From Leuconostocaceae bacterium ESL0723 (GTDB lineage Bacteria; Bacillota; Bacilli; Lactobacillales; Lactobacillaceae), in assembly GCA_029392055.1 (NCBI GenBank), contig CP113928.1:1114501-1178500 (forward strand): a DNA stretch of 64,000 nucleotides, given 5' to 3'. The position numbers and the translations under genes are program-made. A model generated the notes under the pieces. That model was not told the origin of the DNA and searched no databases. It was given only the letters and a program-made list of their open reading frames with translations. Below are positions 18,060 through 26,170 of the stretch, piece after piece (within the stretch, counting starts at the first letter, position 1; every line of letters starts with the position of its first letter).

Positions 18060-19367
18060 TCACTGTAAATTGTTATCCAAGCTAGCCAAATCAGCTAGGG
18101 TCTGCCGCCGGGTCACGACCTGGGCCTGACCCTTGGCCGCAAAGACAACCGCCGGCTTTAGGTTCAGGTTATAGTTAGAAGCCATTGAGTACCCATAGGC
18201 CCCGGTGTCCAAAACGGCGACAATGTCGCCAGGCTTGGTGGCTGGGACTGGCAAATCCTGGATTAGGATATCGCCAGACTCACAGTACTTACCGGCCAGG
18301 CGAACCCGCTCAGTAATTTCTGCCCGGGGATCATTGGCTAAGACCGCCTCGTAGTCAGCTTCGTACAGGGCCGGACGGATGTTATCGCCCATACCGCCGT
18401 CCACAGCTAGGTAAGACTCGATACCAGGCACGTCCTTGCGGGAACCAACCGTATACAGGTTATAACCGGCCGGTCCAACAATCGAACGTCCCGGTTCAAT
18501 CCAAACTGCTGGCATGGGCAGGCCCTTTTCAGCCGTTGTCTTCTGGATGGTCTTAACAATGGCATCGACGAAGTCTTCAGGATGGAGGGGGTGATCCTCT
18601 TCAGTGTAGCGAATTCCAAAACCACCGCCAACGTTGATGACCCGACTAGTAAAGTCAAAGCGCTTCTGCCAGTCGGCCGCCAGGTCAACTAATTTCTCAG
18701 CAGCGGCTTCAAAACCGGTTAGCTCAAAAATCTGGGAACCGATGTGGGCGTGCATCCCCAACAAATCCATGGCTGGATTGGCCAAGACCTTTTGTAGGGC
18801 CTCATCGGCCTGACCGCTGGCTAAATCAAAGCCAAACTTACTGTCCACCTGCCCGGTCTGAATAAATTCGTGGGTGTGGGCCGAAATACCAGGCGTAATC
18901 CGCAGCATGACCTGGGCCTTGGCCTGGTGTTGCTGCAAAATGTCTGCCAGCAAATCAATCTCGTGGAAGTTGTCCAAAACAATGGTGCCAACCTTGTTTT
19001 CCACCGCCATGACCAACTCCTGGTAACTCTTGTTGTTTCCATGGAAGCTAAGGCGCTCGGCTGGCATGCCGGCCTGCAAGGCCACATGCATCTCACCAGC
19101 CGAAACTACGTCAGCCCCGATGCCCGCCTGGGCTAGCAACTGGTACATGGCCGTGTTAGCAAAGGCCTTGCTGGCATATGAGATTTCGTAGTCAACCTGG
19201 TCATCTTCAAAGACCTGCTTGAAACGCTGAATCTGGTCCTTAATTTGATCCGTGTCATAAACTACCAAGGGTGTGCCATACTCGTGGGCTAAATCAACCG
19301 CATCGCAACCACCGATGGTCAAATGGCCGGCCGCGTTAATGTCGCCTGGCTGAATCTGTTCGTTCAT
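18060..19367 (-). CDS. lysA: Diaminopimelate decarboxylase
   Basis: A 435-residue PLP enzyme (ornithine/DAP decarboxylase fold) that makes L-lysine from meso-diaminopimelate. The PLP lysine lies in SYASKAF (about 63-69). HIGSQIF, GGGFGIRY, EPGRSIVGPAG and the substrate-binding CESGDIL are present. It is the first gene of the operon, behind a lysine riboswitch. That makes sense because lysA is the step specific to lysine, while upstream intermediates also feed the cell wall. SD AGGAGG/GGGAG. Confidence 0.95.
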   Translation of the reverse strand: MNEQIQPGDINAAGHLTIGGCDAVDLAHEYGTPLVVYDTDQIKDQIQRFKQVFEDDQVDYEISYASKAFANTAMYQLLAQAGIGADVVSAGEMHVALQAGMPAERLSFHGNNKSYQELVMAVENKVGTIVLDNFHEIDLLADILQQHQAKAQVMLRITPGISAHTHEFIQTGQVDSKFGFDLASGQADEALQKVLANPAMDLLGMHAHIGSQIFELTGFEAAAEKLVDLAADWQKRFDFTSRVINVGGGFGIRYTEEDHPLHPEDFVDAIVKTIQKTTAEKGLPMPAVWIEPGRSIVGPAGYNLYTVGSRKDVPGIESYLAVDGGMGDNIRPALYEADYEAVLANDPRAEITERVRLAGKYCESGDILIQDLPVPATKPGDIVAVLDTGAYGYSMASNYNLNLKPAVVFAAKGQAQVVTRRQTLADLASLDNNLQ

Positions 19368-19402
19368 CTGCTCCCTGCCTCCTCAGCTGGTCCTGCTATT
19401 AC

Positions 19403-19490
19403 TAAAATAAAAGGGACTTCCTTGCACTCACTGCTAGCAGCTATACAAAAAAGTCCCAAAACGTGGAAACCGTAGTTTACGTTCCACCTA
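19403..19490 (-). terminator. Expression platform of the lysine riboswitch
   Basis: On the minus strand two hairpins follow the aptamer. The first is GTGGAA/TTCCAC. The second is GGGACTT (19451-19457) pairing with AAGTCCC (19413-19419), followed by TTTTATTTT, which fits an intrinsic terminator with a long, internally palindromic loop. Confidence 0.75.
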
Positions 19491-19494
19491 GGTA

Positions 19495-19672
19495 TTGTCT
19501 AAAGCGCCCCACAGGAAGATTCCCATGACAGTCTACCATTGCTTAAATGATAGCCCAGGAAAGGTGGCTGAACATCCGCCTCTCCTTCGGCAACCGCACC
19601 TTTCAACTAGCTTCATCACCCGTTCCGGGGCTCCCCTAGTCTACTCATCTTGGCCGCAACCTCTTATATTTA
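19495..19672 (-). ncRNA. Lysine riboswitch (L box)
   Basis: On the minus strand the conserved L-box elements occur in order: AAGAGGTTGCGGCC, GATGAGTAG, GGGGAGCCCC, TGAAGC, GTTGAAAGGTGCGG, TGCCGAAGG, TGGGCT, GACTGTCATGGG and CCTGTGGGGCGCTT. Lysine binding should favour the downstream terminator and shut off lysA-dapH-deacetylase-dapA-dapB. Confidence 0.94.
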
Positions 19673-19681
19673 TGTGACTTT

Positions 19682-19710
19682 ATTCTACCTGGAATGCTAG
19701 GGAGAGTCAA
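19682..19710 (-). promoter_or_regulatory. Promoter of the lysine operon
   Basis: TTGACT (19705-19710), 17 bases, TAGAAT (19682-19687) on the minus strand, just upstream of the aptamer. Confidence 0.87.
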
Positions 19711-19728
19711 GGCGCCATTTGGGCCAGC

Positions 19729-19756
19729 TTGCAGATTGGAGCAACCGTGGTACAAT
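19729..19756 (+). promoter_or_regulatory. Promoter of dapF
   Basis: TTGCAG (19729-19734), 16 bases, TACAAT (19751-19756), about 40 bases before the dapF start. It is divergent from the lysine operon promoter and has no riboswitch of its own. Confidence 0.75.
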
Positions 19757-19797
19757 CAAGGGTGCAAAACCTGTATTTTTAAAAAGGAGTGTGGACC

Positions 19798-20793
19798 ATG
19801 GCAAAGTTATATAAGGTACATGGATCTGGTAACCAGTTTTTTCTATTAGACCAGACCGAACTAAAGCAGCCACTGACAGATGCTGAGTTGGTGACCTTGG
19901 GTAAGTTTGTCAGTGATCCAGACCATCAAATTCTGGACGGTGCTGACGGGTTGTTGGCGGTTAACAGCAGCGACCACCCCGATACCCTCGGCGAAATGCG
20001 GGTCATCAACAGCGATGGCAGTGAAGCTTCCATGTGTGGTAATGGCTTGCGGACCGTCGCCCGCTACCTTTCTGACAAATTTGATAAGGACGAGTTCAAG
20101 GTTGCCACGATGTACGCTGACCTGCAGGTTAGCCGTCAGCCTGACTTGGCCCCCGACGTACCCGCTTTCAGCGTTCAGATTTCACCAATTAAGTTCGATA
20201 AAGCGGCCTTCCCTTTTGATAACCTTGGTCATGACGAGATTATCAATGAATTCCTGCCAGAGTTAGATGATCACTTGCTTTTCACCGCTATTGCAGTGCC
20301 AAATCCTCATCTGATTGCCTTTGTAAAGGACGAAAACGACTTAAATGAAACTCTGGGTAAGTTGGGTAAAGCGTTAAACGAGCCTAATCCTTACTTCCCT
20401 GACGGCGTAAACGTCAACTTCGGTAAAATTTTGGGTGATAATCAACTCTTCGTCCGTACCTATGAACGTGGTGTTGGCTTCACCAACGCTTGTGGAACTG
20501 GTATGTCAGCCACTTCCCTGGCCTTTGCCATCAATTATCCAGACCACGTGGACACGGACAAGGATATCGTAATTTCCAACCCAGGTGGCATGGTTAAGAC
20601 CCATCTCCATCCTGATGCCAATCAACCTTGGATTGATTTGATCGGTAATGCCACGGTTACGGAAGTGATTGATGTTGACGAACAGGCTCTCCATCAAGGT
20701 AGCTTCACGGCGGCCGACCTGGCCATCCAGGTTACTGGTGAGCAGGTCGCCTACCAGAAGTTCGTGGAAGGTATTGTCAGTCAGGCCCAATAA
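19798..20793 (+). CDS. dapF: Diaminopimelate epimerase
   Basis: A 331-residue epimerase that converts LL- to meso-diaminopimelate, needed for both lysine and peptidoglycan. The two catalytic cysteines lie in SMCGNGLR (about 78) and NACGTGMSA (about 228). The length is somewhat above the 275-residue norm, through longer loops and tail. The ATG at 19798 is chosen because AAAAGGAG lies eight bases before it. It is transcribed away from the riboswitch operon, so lysine excess would spare meso-DAP for the cell wall. Confidence 0.94.
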   Translation: MAKLYKVHGSGNQFFLLDQTELKQPLTDAELVTLGKFVSDPDHQILDGADGLLAVNSSDHPDTLGEMRVINSDGSEASMCGNGLRTVARYLSDKFDKDEFKVATMYADLQVSRQPDLAPDVPAFSVQISPIKFDKAAFPFDNLGHDEIINEFLPELDDHLLFTAIAVPNPHLIAFVKDENDLNETLGKLGKALNEPNPYFPDGVNVNFGKILGDNQLFVRTYERGVGFTNACGTGMSATSLAFAINYPDHVDTDKDIVISNPGGMVKTHLHPDANQPWIDLIGNATVTEVIDVDEQALHQGSFTAADLAIQVTGEQVAYQKFVEGIVSQAQ

Positions 20794-20802
20794 CAAATAA
20801 TA

Positions 20803-20838
20803 AAAAAGGCGCCGGTTATAAAACCGGTGCCTTTTTTA
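20803..20838. terminator. Bidirectional terminator, dapF / DUF1304 gene
   Basis: AAGGCGCCGGTT pairs with AACCGGTGCCTT around a short loop, with A and T runs on both sides. It overlaps the stop of the minus-strand gene. Confidence 0.9.
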
Positions 20839-21198
20839 TATTCTTAACCACAGGGCAAGAATCGCCAACAAAGCTGGCAACCCCTGTACTAGGATTATCT
20901 TACGAGTGGCAGTCAAAGAACCGTAAACGGCAGCGAAGAAGACAAAAGCCATCTCCAACAGCCAAATCCAGTGAAGCGAACTTCCCGACAAGCCAAGGCC
21001 GCTCAGTAATATTAGCAAACCAAGGAGCCCATTATAAACACCCTGGTTAGCCAATAAAACCCGAACTTCTTTAAGCGCTAAAACTTTAGCGTTTAAATCA
21101 AAGGCCCGGGCTTGCATGGAAACTGAACCAAACATTTCAATTCCCATAATTGTCAGCGCTTCAACAGCCACTACAATTACTATAATACTTGCAACCAT
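20836..21198 (-). CDS. DUF1304 family membrane protein
   Basis: A 120-residue integral membrane protein with four membrane segments. The family signature LANQGVYNGLLG and YGSLTATRKIILVQGLPALLAI is clear. The biochemical role of DUF1304 is unknown. The ATG at 21198 follows GAGGTAAG by about seven bases. A 17-codon ORF with a strong ribosome binding site and a palindrome lie upstream on the same message. Confidence 0.88.
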   Translation of the reverse strand: MVASIIVIVVAVEALTIMGIEMFGSVSMQARAFDLNAKVLALKEVRVLLANQGVYNGLLGLLILLSGLGLSGSSLHWIWLLEMAFVFFAAVYGSLTATRKIILVQGLPALLAILALWLRI

Positions 21199-21268
21199 CA
21201 ATCTACTTACCTCTATGGTACCTAGCTGACAGTTTATACAAAATCAACTAACAACACGGACGTGCCAC

Positions 21269-21322
21269 TTAGGCAACACCCTGAGAATTACGGTAATAGC
21301 TGAAAATATCAAAAAAGAACAT
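21269..21322 (-). CDS. Candidate 17-residue leader or small protein
   Basis: ATG at 21322, preceded by GAGAGGAGG at ideal spacing, reads MFFFDIFSYYRNSQGVA and stops 70 bases before the DUF1304 start. The SD is among the best in the window, which argues for translation. It is aromatic-rich and could be a small membrane peptide or a leader peptide controlling the next gene. It lies on the leader made from the TATAAT at 21356-21361. Confidence 0.5.
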   Translation of the reverse strand: MFFFDIFSYYRNSQGVA

Positions 21323-21355
21323 TTTCTGTACCTCCTCTCAACTATTCGTACCTCT

Positions 21356-21400
21356 ATTATACCTCATTTTTTTAAAAATGTTATAAAATTGAAACATTTT
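21356..21400 (-). promoter_or_regulatory. Promoter with operator-like palindrome
   Basis: TATAAT (21356-21361, minus strand) lies behind a perfect inverted repeat, AAAATGTT-N10-AACATTTT (21375-21400), covering the -35 region. The ATGT...ACAT core is the type bound by PadR proteins, and a padR gene starts 560 bases away. No further gene is visible in 21401-21446. Confidence 0.55.
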
Positions 21401-21446
21401 CCTGATTTTTTTACGTTATGATGACAAATCACAAATAATCCCCAAA

Positions 21447-21965
21447 TTAAGGCTTAAATGTGGCCAAGGTTTCGGCAAGTTGTTGGAGCTCACCGGAATA
21501 GTGCCGAATGCCATATTCATAGGTGTAGATTTGACCAGCAGACATCCCCTGCTGCCGCCATTCTGGTCCCCGCTTTTCCAGATCAGCCAACTTGGCTTGA
21601 ACCAGACCCATTTGTACTTCAGTAAATTTTTTCAGAGTCGATTCATCAAGAAACTCACCAAAATACATCCGCATCAAATAATCATTTTTGGTCAGGTCAG
21701 GGTTTATATCAGCTCGAACGGCCTGCTCAAAAACTGTCCGACCGCTGTCCGTGATGGTGAAAACATTTTTGTTGGGTTTGTCAGTTTGAGTAATGACCTG
21801 CCCAACCACCAAACCTTTTTGTTCCAGTTTTTTGAGGGTTGGATAAATCATGCCGTAGCCACCGCCGTAAAAGTGGTTTAAGCGACTGGTGATGATTTCT
21901 TTAATTTGATAACCGGTTAAGCTGCTTTTCATCAGCAAACCTAGAATAATTGCCTGCCCTGTCAA
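21447..21965 (-). CDS. PadR family transcriptional regulator
   Basis: A 172-residue PadR repressor. The winged helix domain (about 1-85) has GLLMKSSLTGYQIKEII, GGYGMIYPTLKKLEQKGLV and a beta-wing; the C-terminal helical dimerisation part follows. Translation starts at TTG (21963-21965) after AAGGAG. It lies 40 bases downstream of an MFS efflux gene in the same direction. The natural reading is that it represses its own operon and releases on a toxic ligand. Confidence 0.88.
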   Translation of the reverse strand: MTGQAIILGLLMKSSLTGYQIKEIITSRLNHFYGGGYGMIYPTLKKLEQKGLVVGQVITQTDKPNKNVFTITDSGRTVFEQAVRADINPDLTKNDYLMRMYFGEFLDESTLKKFTEVQMGLVQAKLADLEKRGPEWRQQGMSAGQIYTYEYGIRHYSGELQQLAETLATFKP

Positions 21966-22005
21966 TCTGTCGCTCCTTGTTTGTCCTTATTTCTATTGTA
22001 ACGAA

Positions 22006-23571
22006 TTATTGATGATTAGACTGCGGCCTTTTCTTAAATAAGAAGACCGAAAACAGCGATAGGCCTAAGGCCGGAGTGGCGTAACGATATAACCGGACAT
22101 ATGCCAGGCGGTAACGAGTTTTTGAGTAAGTAACCAAATCACCAATATTATTCTGTAACCAATGCGTTAGCGGAGGGAAAGCCACTGGTGCCTGGTCTTG
22201 GGTTTGCTTTTGCTGGTTACCACCGGTCAGCTGACGCTGCAACTTGGGCAAAACCTGGTCTTGGACTGGTTGCGGTACGCCTGATTGCTTGACGCTCTCT
22301 TGGACATGGTGGCCAACATCACTTTTAGCAGTGCTTACATTGGCCGTTAATAGACTCACGAAAACCGCGACCGAAATGACCACGCCGATTTGACGCAAAA
22401 CCCCAGCAACGCTTTGAGAAGCACTCAACAAAGTACCGGTAAAATTAGCTGAAGCTAAAACGGTGGTCGGTCCGACAATCAAACCATAGCCTGCACCAAT
22501 CAAGGCCCCTGCAATCATCGCCGAACCTGAATGGCTGAGCGCATTGGTGAAACCATAGCCATAATAACCCAGCAACATCAGAATAAAACCGGTGGCCAAC
22601 AAAGTGCGGGGTCCAAGTTTCTCTAAGGAAAATCCAGATACTGGTGACAAAAAGAAAATCATGGCCGTAATCGGGGTAATCATTAATGATGCCTCAAAGG
22701 TTGTCTGCCCCATCACGTTGACGTAGTAGTTAGGCAAAATGACCGTGGTGGCAACCAGAAAGAAGCTGCTGAGGACAATCACGATGGCCGCGCCCACAAA
22801 TTGACGATTCTTAAAGAGATTCAGCGGAATCATAGGATCAGGCTGGTGCCTTTCGCAATAGAGGAAAAGTCCAGAGGCAATGATACTCAAGCTAGCAAAC
22901 CCCAGAGTAGGCCAGGACTGCCATCCCCAAGTCCGACCCTGGACCAACATTGTGGTCAGTGAAGCCAGCGTGATAATTGACAAGAACGAACCAGTTAAAT
23001 CTAGGTGTAAATCGGTCACTCTGGGCTGCTTAGCCAATGACTTGGCAGCAATTACCACAATCAACACCACTAAAGGAACGTTAATAAAGAAAAGCCAGTG
23101 CCAGCTTAGCCATTGGGTGATAATTCCACCCAGAGAAGGGCCCAAGGCCGCTGGCAGCCCCTGCATCAGACCCAGTAAGGCAATCATCTTGGTCCGTCGC
23201 TGACTATCAACCTGGTTAATCCCCAGCACCATGGCGAGTGGGAAAATCGTGGCCGCCCCGACACTTTGAATGATTCTACCTAGTATTAGGATGCTCAATT
23301 GTCCAGCCATCCCCGAAACAATCGAGCCCATTCCAAATATAAGCGCACCTGCGATAAAGAACCGCTTTTGGCCGAAAAGTTCGGCAAAACGGGTAATGGG
23401 AATGGTCAAACTGGCAAAGGCTATCGTGTAGGCATTTAGCGCCCATGATAGTTGATCTAGACTCACACCCAAATTTTCTGATATCGCCGGCAGGGCAATG
23501 TTTAAAATCGTTGTGTCCAACATGCAAATAAAAATACTTAGCATGAAGGCCAAACTTAACCACTTTTTCAT
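22006..23571 (-). CDS. MFS multidrug efflux transporter, DHA2 (EmrB/QacA) type
   Basis: A 521-residue protein with about 14 membrane segments. Motif C-like GLMQGLPAALGPSLGGII and the N-terminal MLDTTILNIALPAI are typical of DHA2 drug:H+ antiporters. A hydrophilic loop of about 70 residues rich in Gln lies before the last segment. The gene precedes padR in a two-gene unit. It also lies directly downstream, same strand, of the second bacteriocin locus, with a large palindrome in the gap and no clear terminator. Confidence 0.9.
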   Translation of the reverse strand: MKKWLSLAFMLSIFICMLDTTILNIALPAISENLGVSLDQLSWALNAYTIAFASLTIPITRFAELFGQKRFFIAGALIFGMGSIVSGMAGQLSILILGRIIQSVGAATIFPLAMVLGINQVDSQRRTKMIALLGLMQGLPAALGPSLGGIITQWLSWHWLFFINVPLVVLIVVIAAKSLAKQPRVTDLHLDLTGSFLSIITLASLTTMLVQGRTWGWQSWPTLGFASLSIIASGLFLYCERHQPDPMIPLNLFKNRQFVGAAIVIVLSSFFLVATTVILPNYYVNVMGQTTFEASLMITPITAMIFFLSPVSGFSLEKLGPRTLLATGFILMLLGYYGYGFTNALSHSGSAMIAGALIGAGYGLIVGPTTVLASANFTGTLLSASQSVAGVLRQIGVVISVAVFVSLLTANVSTAKSDVGHHVQESVKQSGVPQPVQDQVLPKLQRQLTGGNQQKQTQDQAPVAFPPLTHWLQNNIGDLVTYSKTRYRLAYVRLYRYATPALGLSLFSVFLFKKRPQSNHQ

Positions 23572-23584
23572 TCTCTGTAACCTC

Positions 23585-23624
23585 TTTATATTTATATTAT
23601 TAATATTAACAATATAAATATAAA
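23585..23624. promoter_or_regulatory. 14-bp perfect inverted repeat upstream of the MFS/padR unit
   Basis: TTTATATTTATATT (23585-23598) and AATATAAATATAAA (23611-23624), separated by 12 bases, sit just before the SD of the MFS gene. Pure A/T, so it could combine -10-like elements with an operator, probably for PadR. Confidence 0.55.
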
Positions 23625-23653
23625 ACAGGCGGAATAGTTTCGCAAGCCGGTAA

Positions 23654-23821
23654 TTATTTTTTAAGTAGGTGAATTAAAAAATGAGTCAAGGCTGCTCCCA
23701 AAAGCGCTATCAATATTGAAATGCCAATGCTCATCCAAAAAGAATGATGACTAATCACCAAGGCGTATGACAGGGCAAAAACGGCCGCAAAAACTGTCAT
23801 ATATGGGTTAAATGATTTCAT
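23654..23821 (-). CDS. Candidate bacteriocin immunity peptide (locus 2)
   Basis: A 55-residue protein, MKSFNPYMTVFAAV... ending HLLKK. It has two hydrophobic helices separated by HHSFW and a Lys pair at the end. Small hydrophobic proteins of about 50 residues, often cationic, placed right after the ABC ATPase are the usual immunity proteins of circular bacteriocin loci. The start overlaps the last 14 bases of the ATPase gene and has AGAGG upstream. It is the last gene of locus 2. The assignment rests on size, hydropathy and position; no sequence match was recognised. Confidence 0.68.
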   Translation of the reverse strand: MKSFNPYMTVFAAVFALSYALVISHHSFWMSIGISILIALLGAALTHFLIHLLKK

Positions 23822-24479
23822 GAATGGTCATCCTCTCTTCAACAAAGGCTGCGATCTCAACTTCATCAGCGAAATTGGTACATAATTGCCGACCCGTAAC
23901 CCCACCATTGGCTAAAACTAAAACTTCATCTGCATACTGCCAGGCTAAACTCGGTGTGTGCGTTGTGAAAACCATGGTGGGTATCACCTTTGGCAGCAAC
24001 CCACTTAGAATTTGATTAGTGGTTAAATCTAATTCAGTAAAGGGTTCGTCAAGTAAGAGAAGGTCTGGCCGCACCAATAAGGCAATGAGCATTAGCACCT
24101 TAAAACCCATCCCCTTGGAATAAGTCTTCAGAATCTGAGTACTTAAAACAGTTGGATCCAAGCTCAAGCGTCGCGCTAGCTTATGCAACTCTCTAATATC
24201 CAGTCCAACTCTTTTGATTCTTAGGGTCAGGGCAACGAACTCTTCCCCAGTCAGATAGCCTAGTGGCAACAGCGGTAAATCGATTAACATCCGATTATCA
24301 GGACAACCACTCATCTCTCCCCGCACCGACAGGTCCTGGTTCATAATTTTAAGCAGGGTGGTTTTACCTACCCCGTTAGCCCCAAAAATTGCATAGCGGC
24401 GTCCCGAATGAATGGTTAAATTCAAATCGGTAAAAATTTGCTCTGCACCATAGGCAAAATCCACGTGTGTCAGTTGCAT
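23808..24479 (-). CDS. ABC transporter ATP-binding protein of bacteriocin locus 2
   Basis: A 223-residue ABC ATPase: Walker A GANGVGKTT (33-41), Walker B LLLLDEPF, switch THTP. The signature is degenerate (TYSKGM in place of LSGGQ). In circular bacteriocin loci this protein energises export and/or helps immunity together with the SpoIIM-like and large membrane proteins. The start overlaps the stop of the upstream gene as TAATG, and the end overlaps the 55-codon immunity candidate. Confidence 0.87.
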   Translation of the reverse strand: MQLTHVDFAYGAEQIFTDLNLTIHSGRRYAIFGANGVGKTTLLKIMNQDLSVRGEMSGCPDNRMLIDLPLLPLGYLTGEEFVALTLRIKRVGLDIRELHKLARRLSLDPTVLSTQILKTYSKGMGFKVLMLIALLVRPDLLLLDEPFTELDLTTNQILSGLLPKVIPTMVFTTHTPSLAWQYADEVLVLANGGVTGRQLCTNFADEVEIAAFVEERMTIHEII

Positions 24480-24940
24480 TACTTCAATACCCCCTCTTCA
24501 ATCACGGCTGCTACTACCAGCAAAACCAGGGCACCCGCCAGCAGGACCCATTGAATTCGAGTAAATGGCCGATGCTGATCACTAATGATTGCCACCCCAA
24601 TCGCCATCGCCAGTACTTCCAGTGGCCCAAAAAGCATCAGGCGTCCCAAGATTAAGGGGATGCCGTTGATGGACAGGGAGACAGCATACAAGAGCAGAAA
24701 ACGAACTAAGTTAAACCAGTAAACCCCCTGCCCTAAACGGTGCCAAAAGTACCCCAGTCCAACCATCGTCAACAAAACCACCGCATTATTTAGGAAAATA
24801 AAACCAGCTGCTGGCGCCATTACCGGCGTGGGATGGCGGCTAATCGATTCCGGAAACAGGACAAAAAAGACGGTTACCAGGCCCACGCCACCAAGAAAGG
24901 CGAGCCAGTAATAGACCATCAAACAGAGTATTTTTTTCAT
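24479..24940 (-). CDS. SpoIIM/DUF95-like membrane protein of bacteriocin locus 2
   Basis: A 153-residue protein with about four or five membrane segments. By position (between the large membrane protein and the ATPase) and size it is the counterpart of the locus 1 SpoIIM-like protein, but the family hallmark HGxFE is reduced to FGPLEVLA. The ATG at 24940 overlaps the upstream stop as ATGA; a 69-codon N-terminal extension of the open frame is not coding. It probably forms the membrane part of the ABC complex. Confidence 0.7.
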   Translation of the reverse strand: MKKILCLMVYYWLAFLGGVGLVTVFFVLFPESISRHPTPVMAPAAGFIFLNNAVVLLTMVGLGYFWHRLGQGVYWFNLVRFLLLYAVSLSINGIPLILGRLMLFGPLEVLAMAIGVAIISDQHRPFTRIQWVLLAGALVLLVVAAVIEEGVLK

Positions 24941-26169
24941 AGTATCAGTCCCCAATACATGCCCAAAATCAAGGGTCCTAAGGTCGATAGTCCCGAAAGC
25001 AATTCCAAGGCCTGGTGATAGACCGGGTTCAGATAACGGTAAAGTCCGTACTGCCAGGCAAACATCACGGCTAGTAATCCTGCTGCAATCAATAGTTGAC
25101 CAAAGTCCCATTTGCCTGACCAAGAGGCTACGACAGCAACTACACAAGCTGGAAAAGTCAACAAGGCGAAAAGCACTGGTATCTGTCGGCTAAAGAAACG
25201 AGAGCAATCATCGCCCAGCAACCCTAAATAGTCATAAATTGCCTGGTTCAACCAGTAGCGGTTATTAAAGGGCGTGTACAGAAAGATCAGCAGGGCCACT
25301 AAGATAAGCATCAGCGGCAGGGCTTTTTGGGGCCAGACCCAGGCCAATAAAATCAAATAGGGCAGGAAAGGTAGGTGGGGGATAAATTCTCGTTGTACAA
25401 AGTCACGGTAAGGACTGGCTAGGCGTCGCTCCCAGCTATCCTCTAACACGCTGGGTCTTGAAAGTTTCTGCATCACCCAGCTAAGGGCTGGCCAAACTAT
25501 CAAAATCAGGATCAAAACATAGGTGGCCTCCTGCCAAAGGGTGTCCACACGCCACCAAGTCACTATCAGTATTCCACCCGCTAAAATTCCCGCCACCATA
25601 GTGTGGGCAAGTAGCCGGTAAACGACCGATTTTTGTCCGCAATCCTGATTGGTCAGTCGACTACCCCACCGTTCAAAACGAACCCGCAACCAAACCGGCA
25701 AACTCGCAGCCAAAGCTGCGACCAATGTTACCAGGCCCTTATCGTGCAACTTCAAAGCCAAAATAAACAGCAACAGTGAGGTCGCCAACACAAATGCAAG
25801 TACCGGCCACTGGTAATACTGCCGGAGCTTCCGCTGCCAGTTAATCTGCTGGGCCGTCGTAAAGAGGCCACTAGTAAAGTAGTCAGCTAAACCCAATTGC
25901 TGCCAATCCTGTTGTAACTGGGCAGTGGTGCCAACCAGTCCTAAACCAATTAAGCCGGCTAAAATCAGGACCAACAGCTCTTTGGACCAGGGCCAGAGAC
26001 CATTAATACCGGCCAGAGCCAAGCTAAACATTCCCGCCATCATGGCTAAACGCAGGGCCCGATAAACCATTAAAAAACGACCAATCGCTGGTTTAGACAG
26101 GATCTGTTGATAATGGTCAGCATAGTAGGCAGTTTTTAACAGTCGCAATTTTCGGTACCAACTCAACAT
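24937..26169 (-). CDS. Large polytopic membrane protein of bacteriocin locus 2
   Basis: A 410-residue protein with about ten or eleven membrane segments and no recognised enzyme motif. Similar large membrane proteins follow the precursor gene in circular bacteriocin loci and are needed for production (maturation/cyclisation or export), though the mechanism is unknown. I start at the ATG at 26169, which has GGGAGG six bases upstream; the ORF's earlier start lies inside the previous gene. The Trp- and Leu-rich composition resembles the locus 1 counterpart, but I see little direct identity. Confidence 0.72.
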   Translation of the reverse strand: MLSWYRKLRLLKTAYYADHYQQILSKPAIGRFLMVYRALRLAMMAGMFSLALAGINGLWPWSKELLVLILAGLIGLGLVGTTAQLQQDWQQLGLADYFTSGLFTTAQQINWQRKLRQYYQWPVLAFVLATSLLLFILALKLHDKGLVTLVAALAASLPVWLRVRFERWGSRLTNQDCGQKSVVYRLLAHTMVAGILAGGILIVTWWRVDTLWQEATYVLILILIVWPALSWVMQKLSRPSVLEDSWERRLASPYRDFVQREFIPHLPFLPYLILLAWVWPQKALPLMLILVALLIFLYTPFNNRYWLNQAIYDYLGLLGDDCSRFFSRQIPVLFALLTFPACVVAVVASWSGKWDFGQLLIAAGLLAVMFAWQYGLYRYLNPVYHQALELLSGLSTLGPLILGMYWGLIL

Positions 26170-26170
26170 C

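Noticed and set aside
24941-25147. 69-codon N-terminal extension of the locus 2 SpoIIM-like gene
   Set aside because: It lies wholly inside the large membrane protein gene in another frame; the ATGA overlap at 24937-24940 gives the real start.
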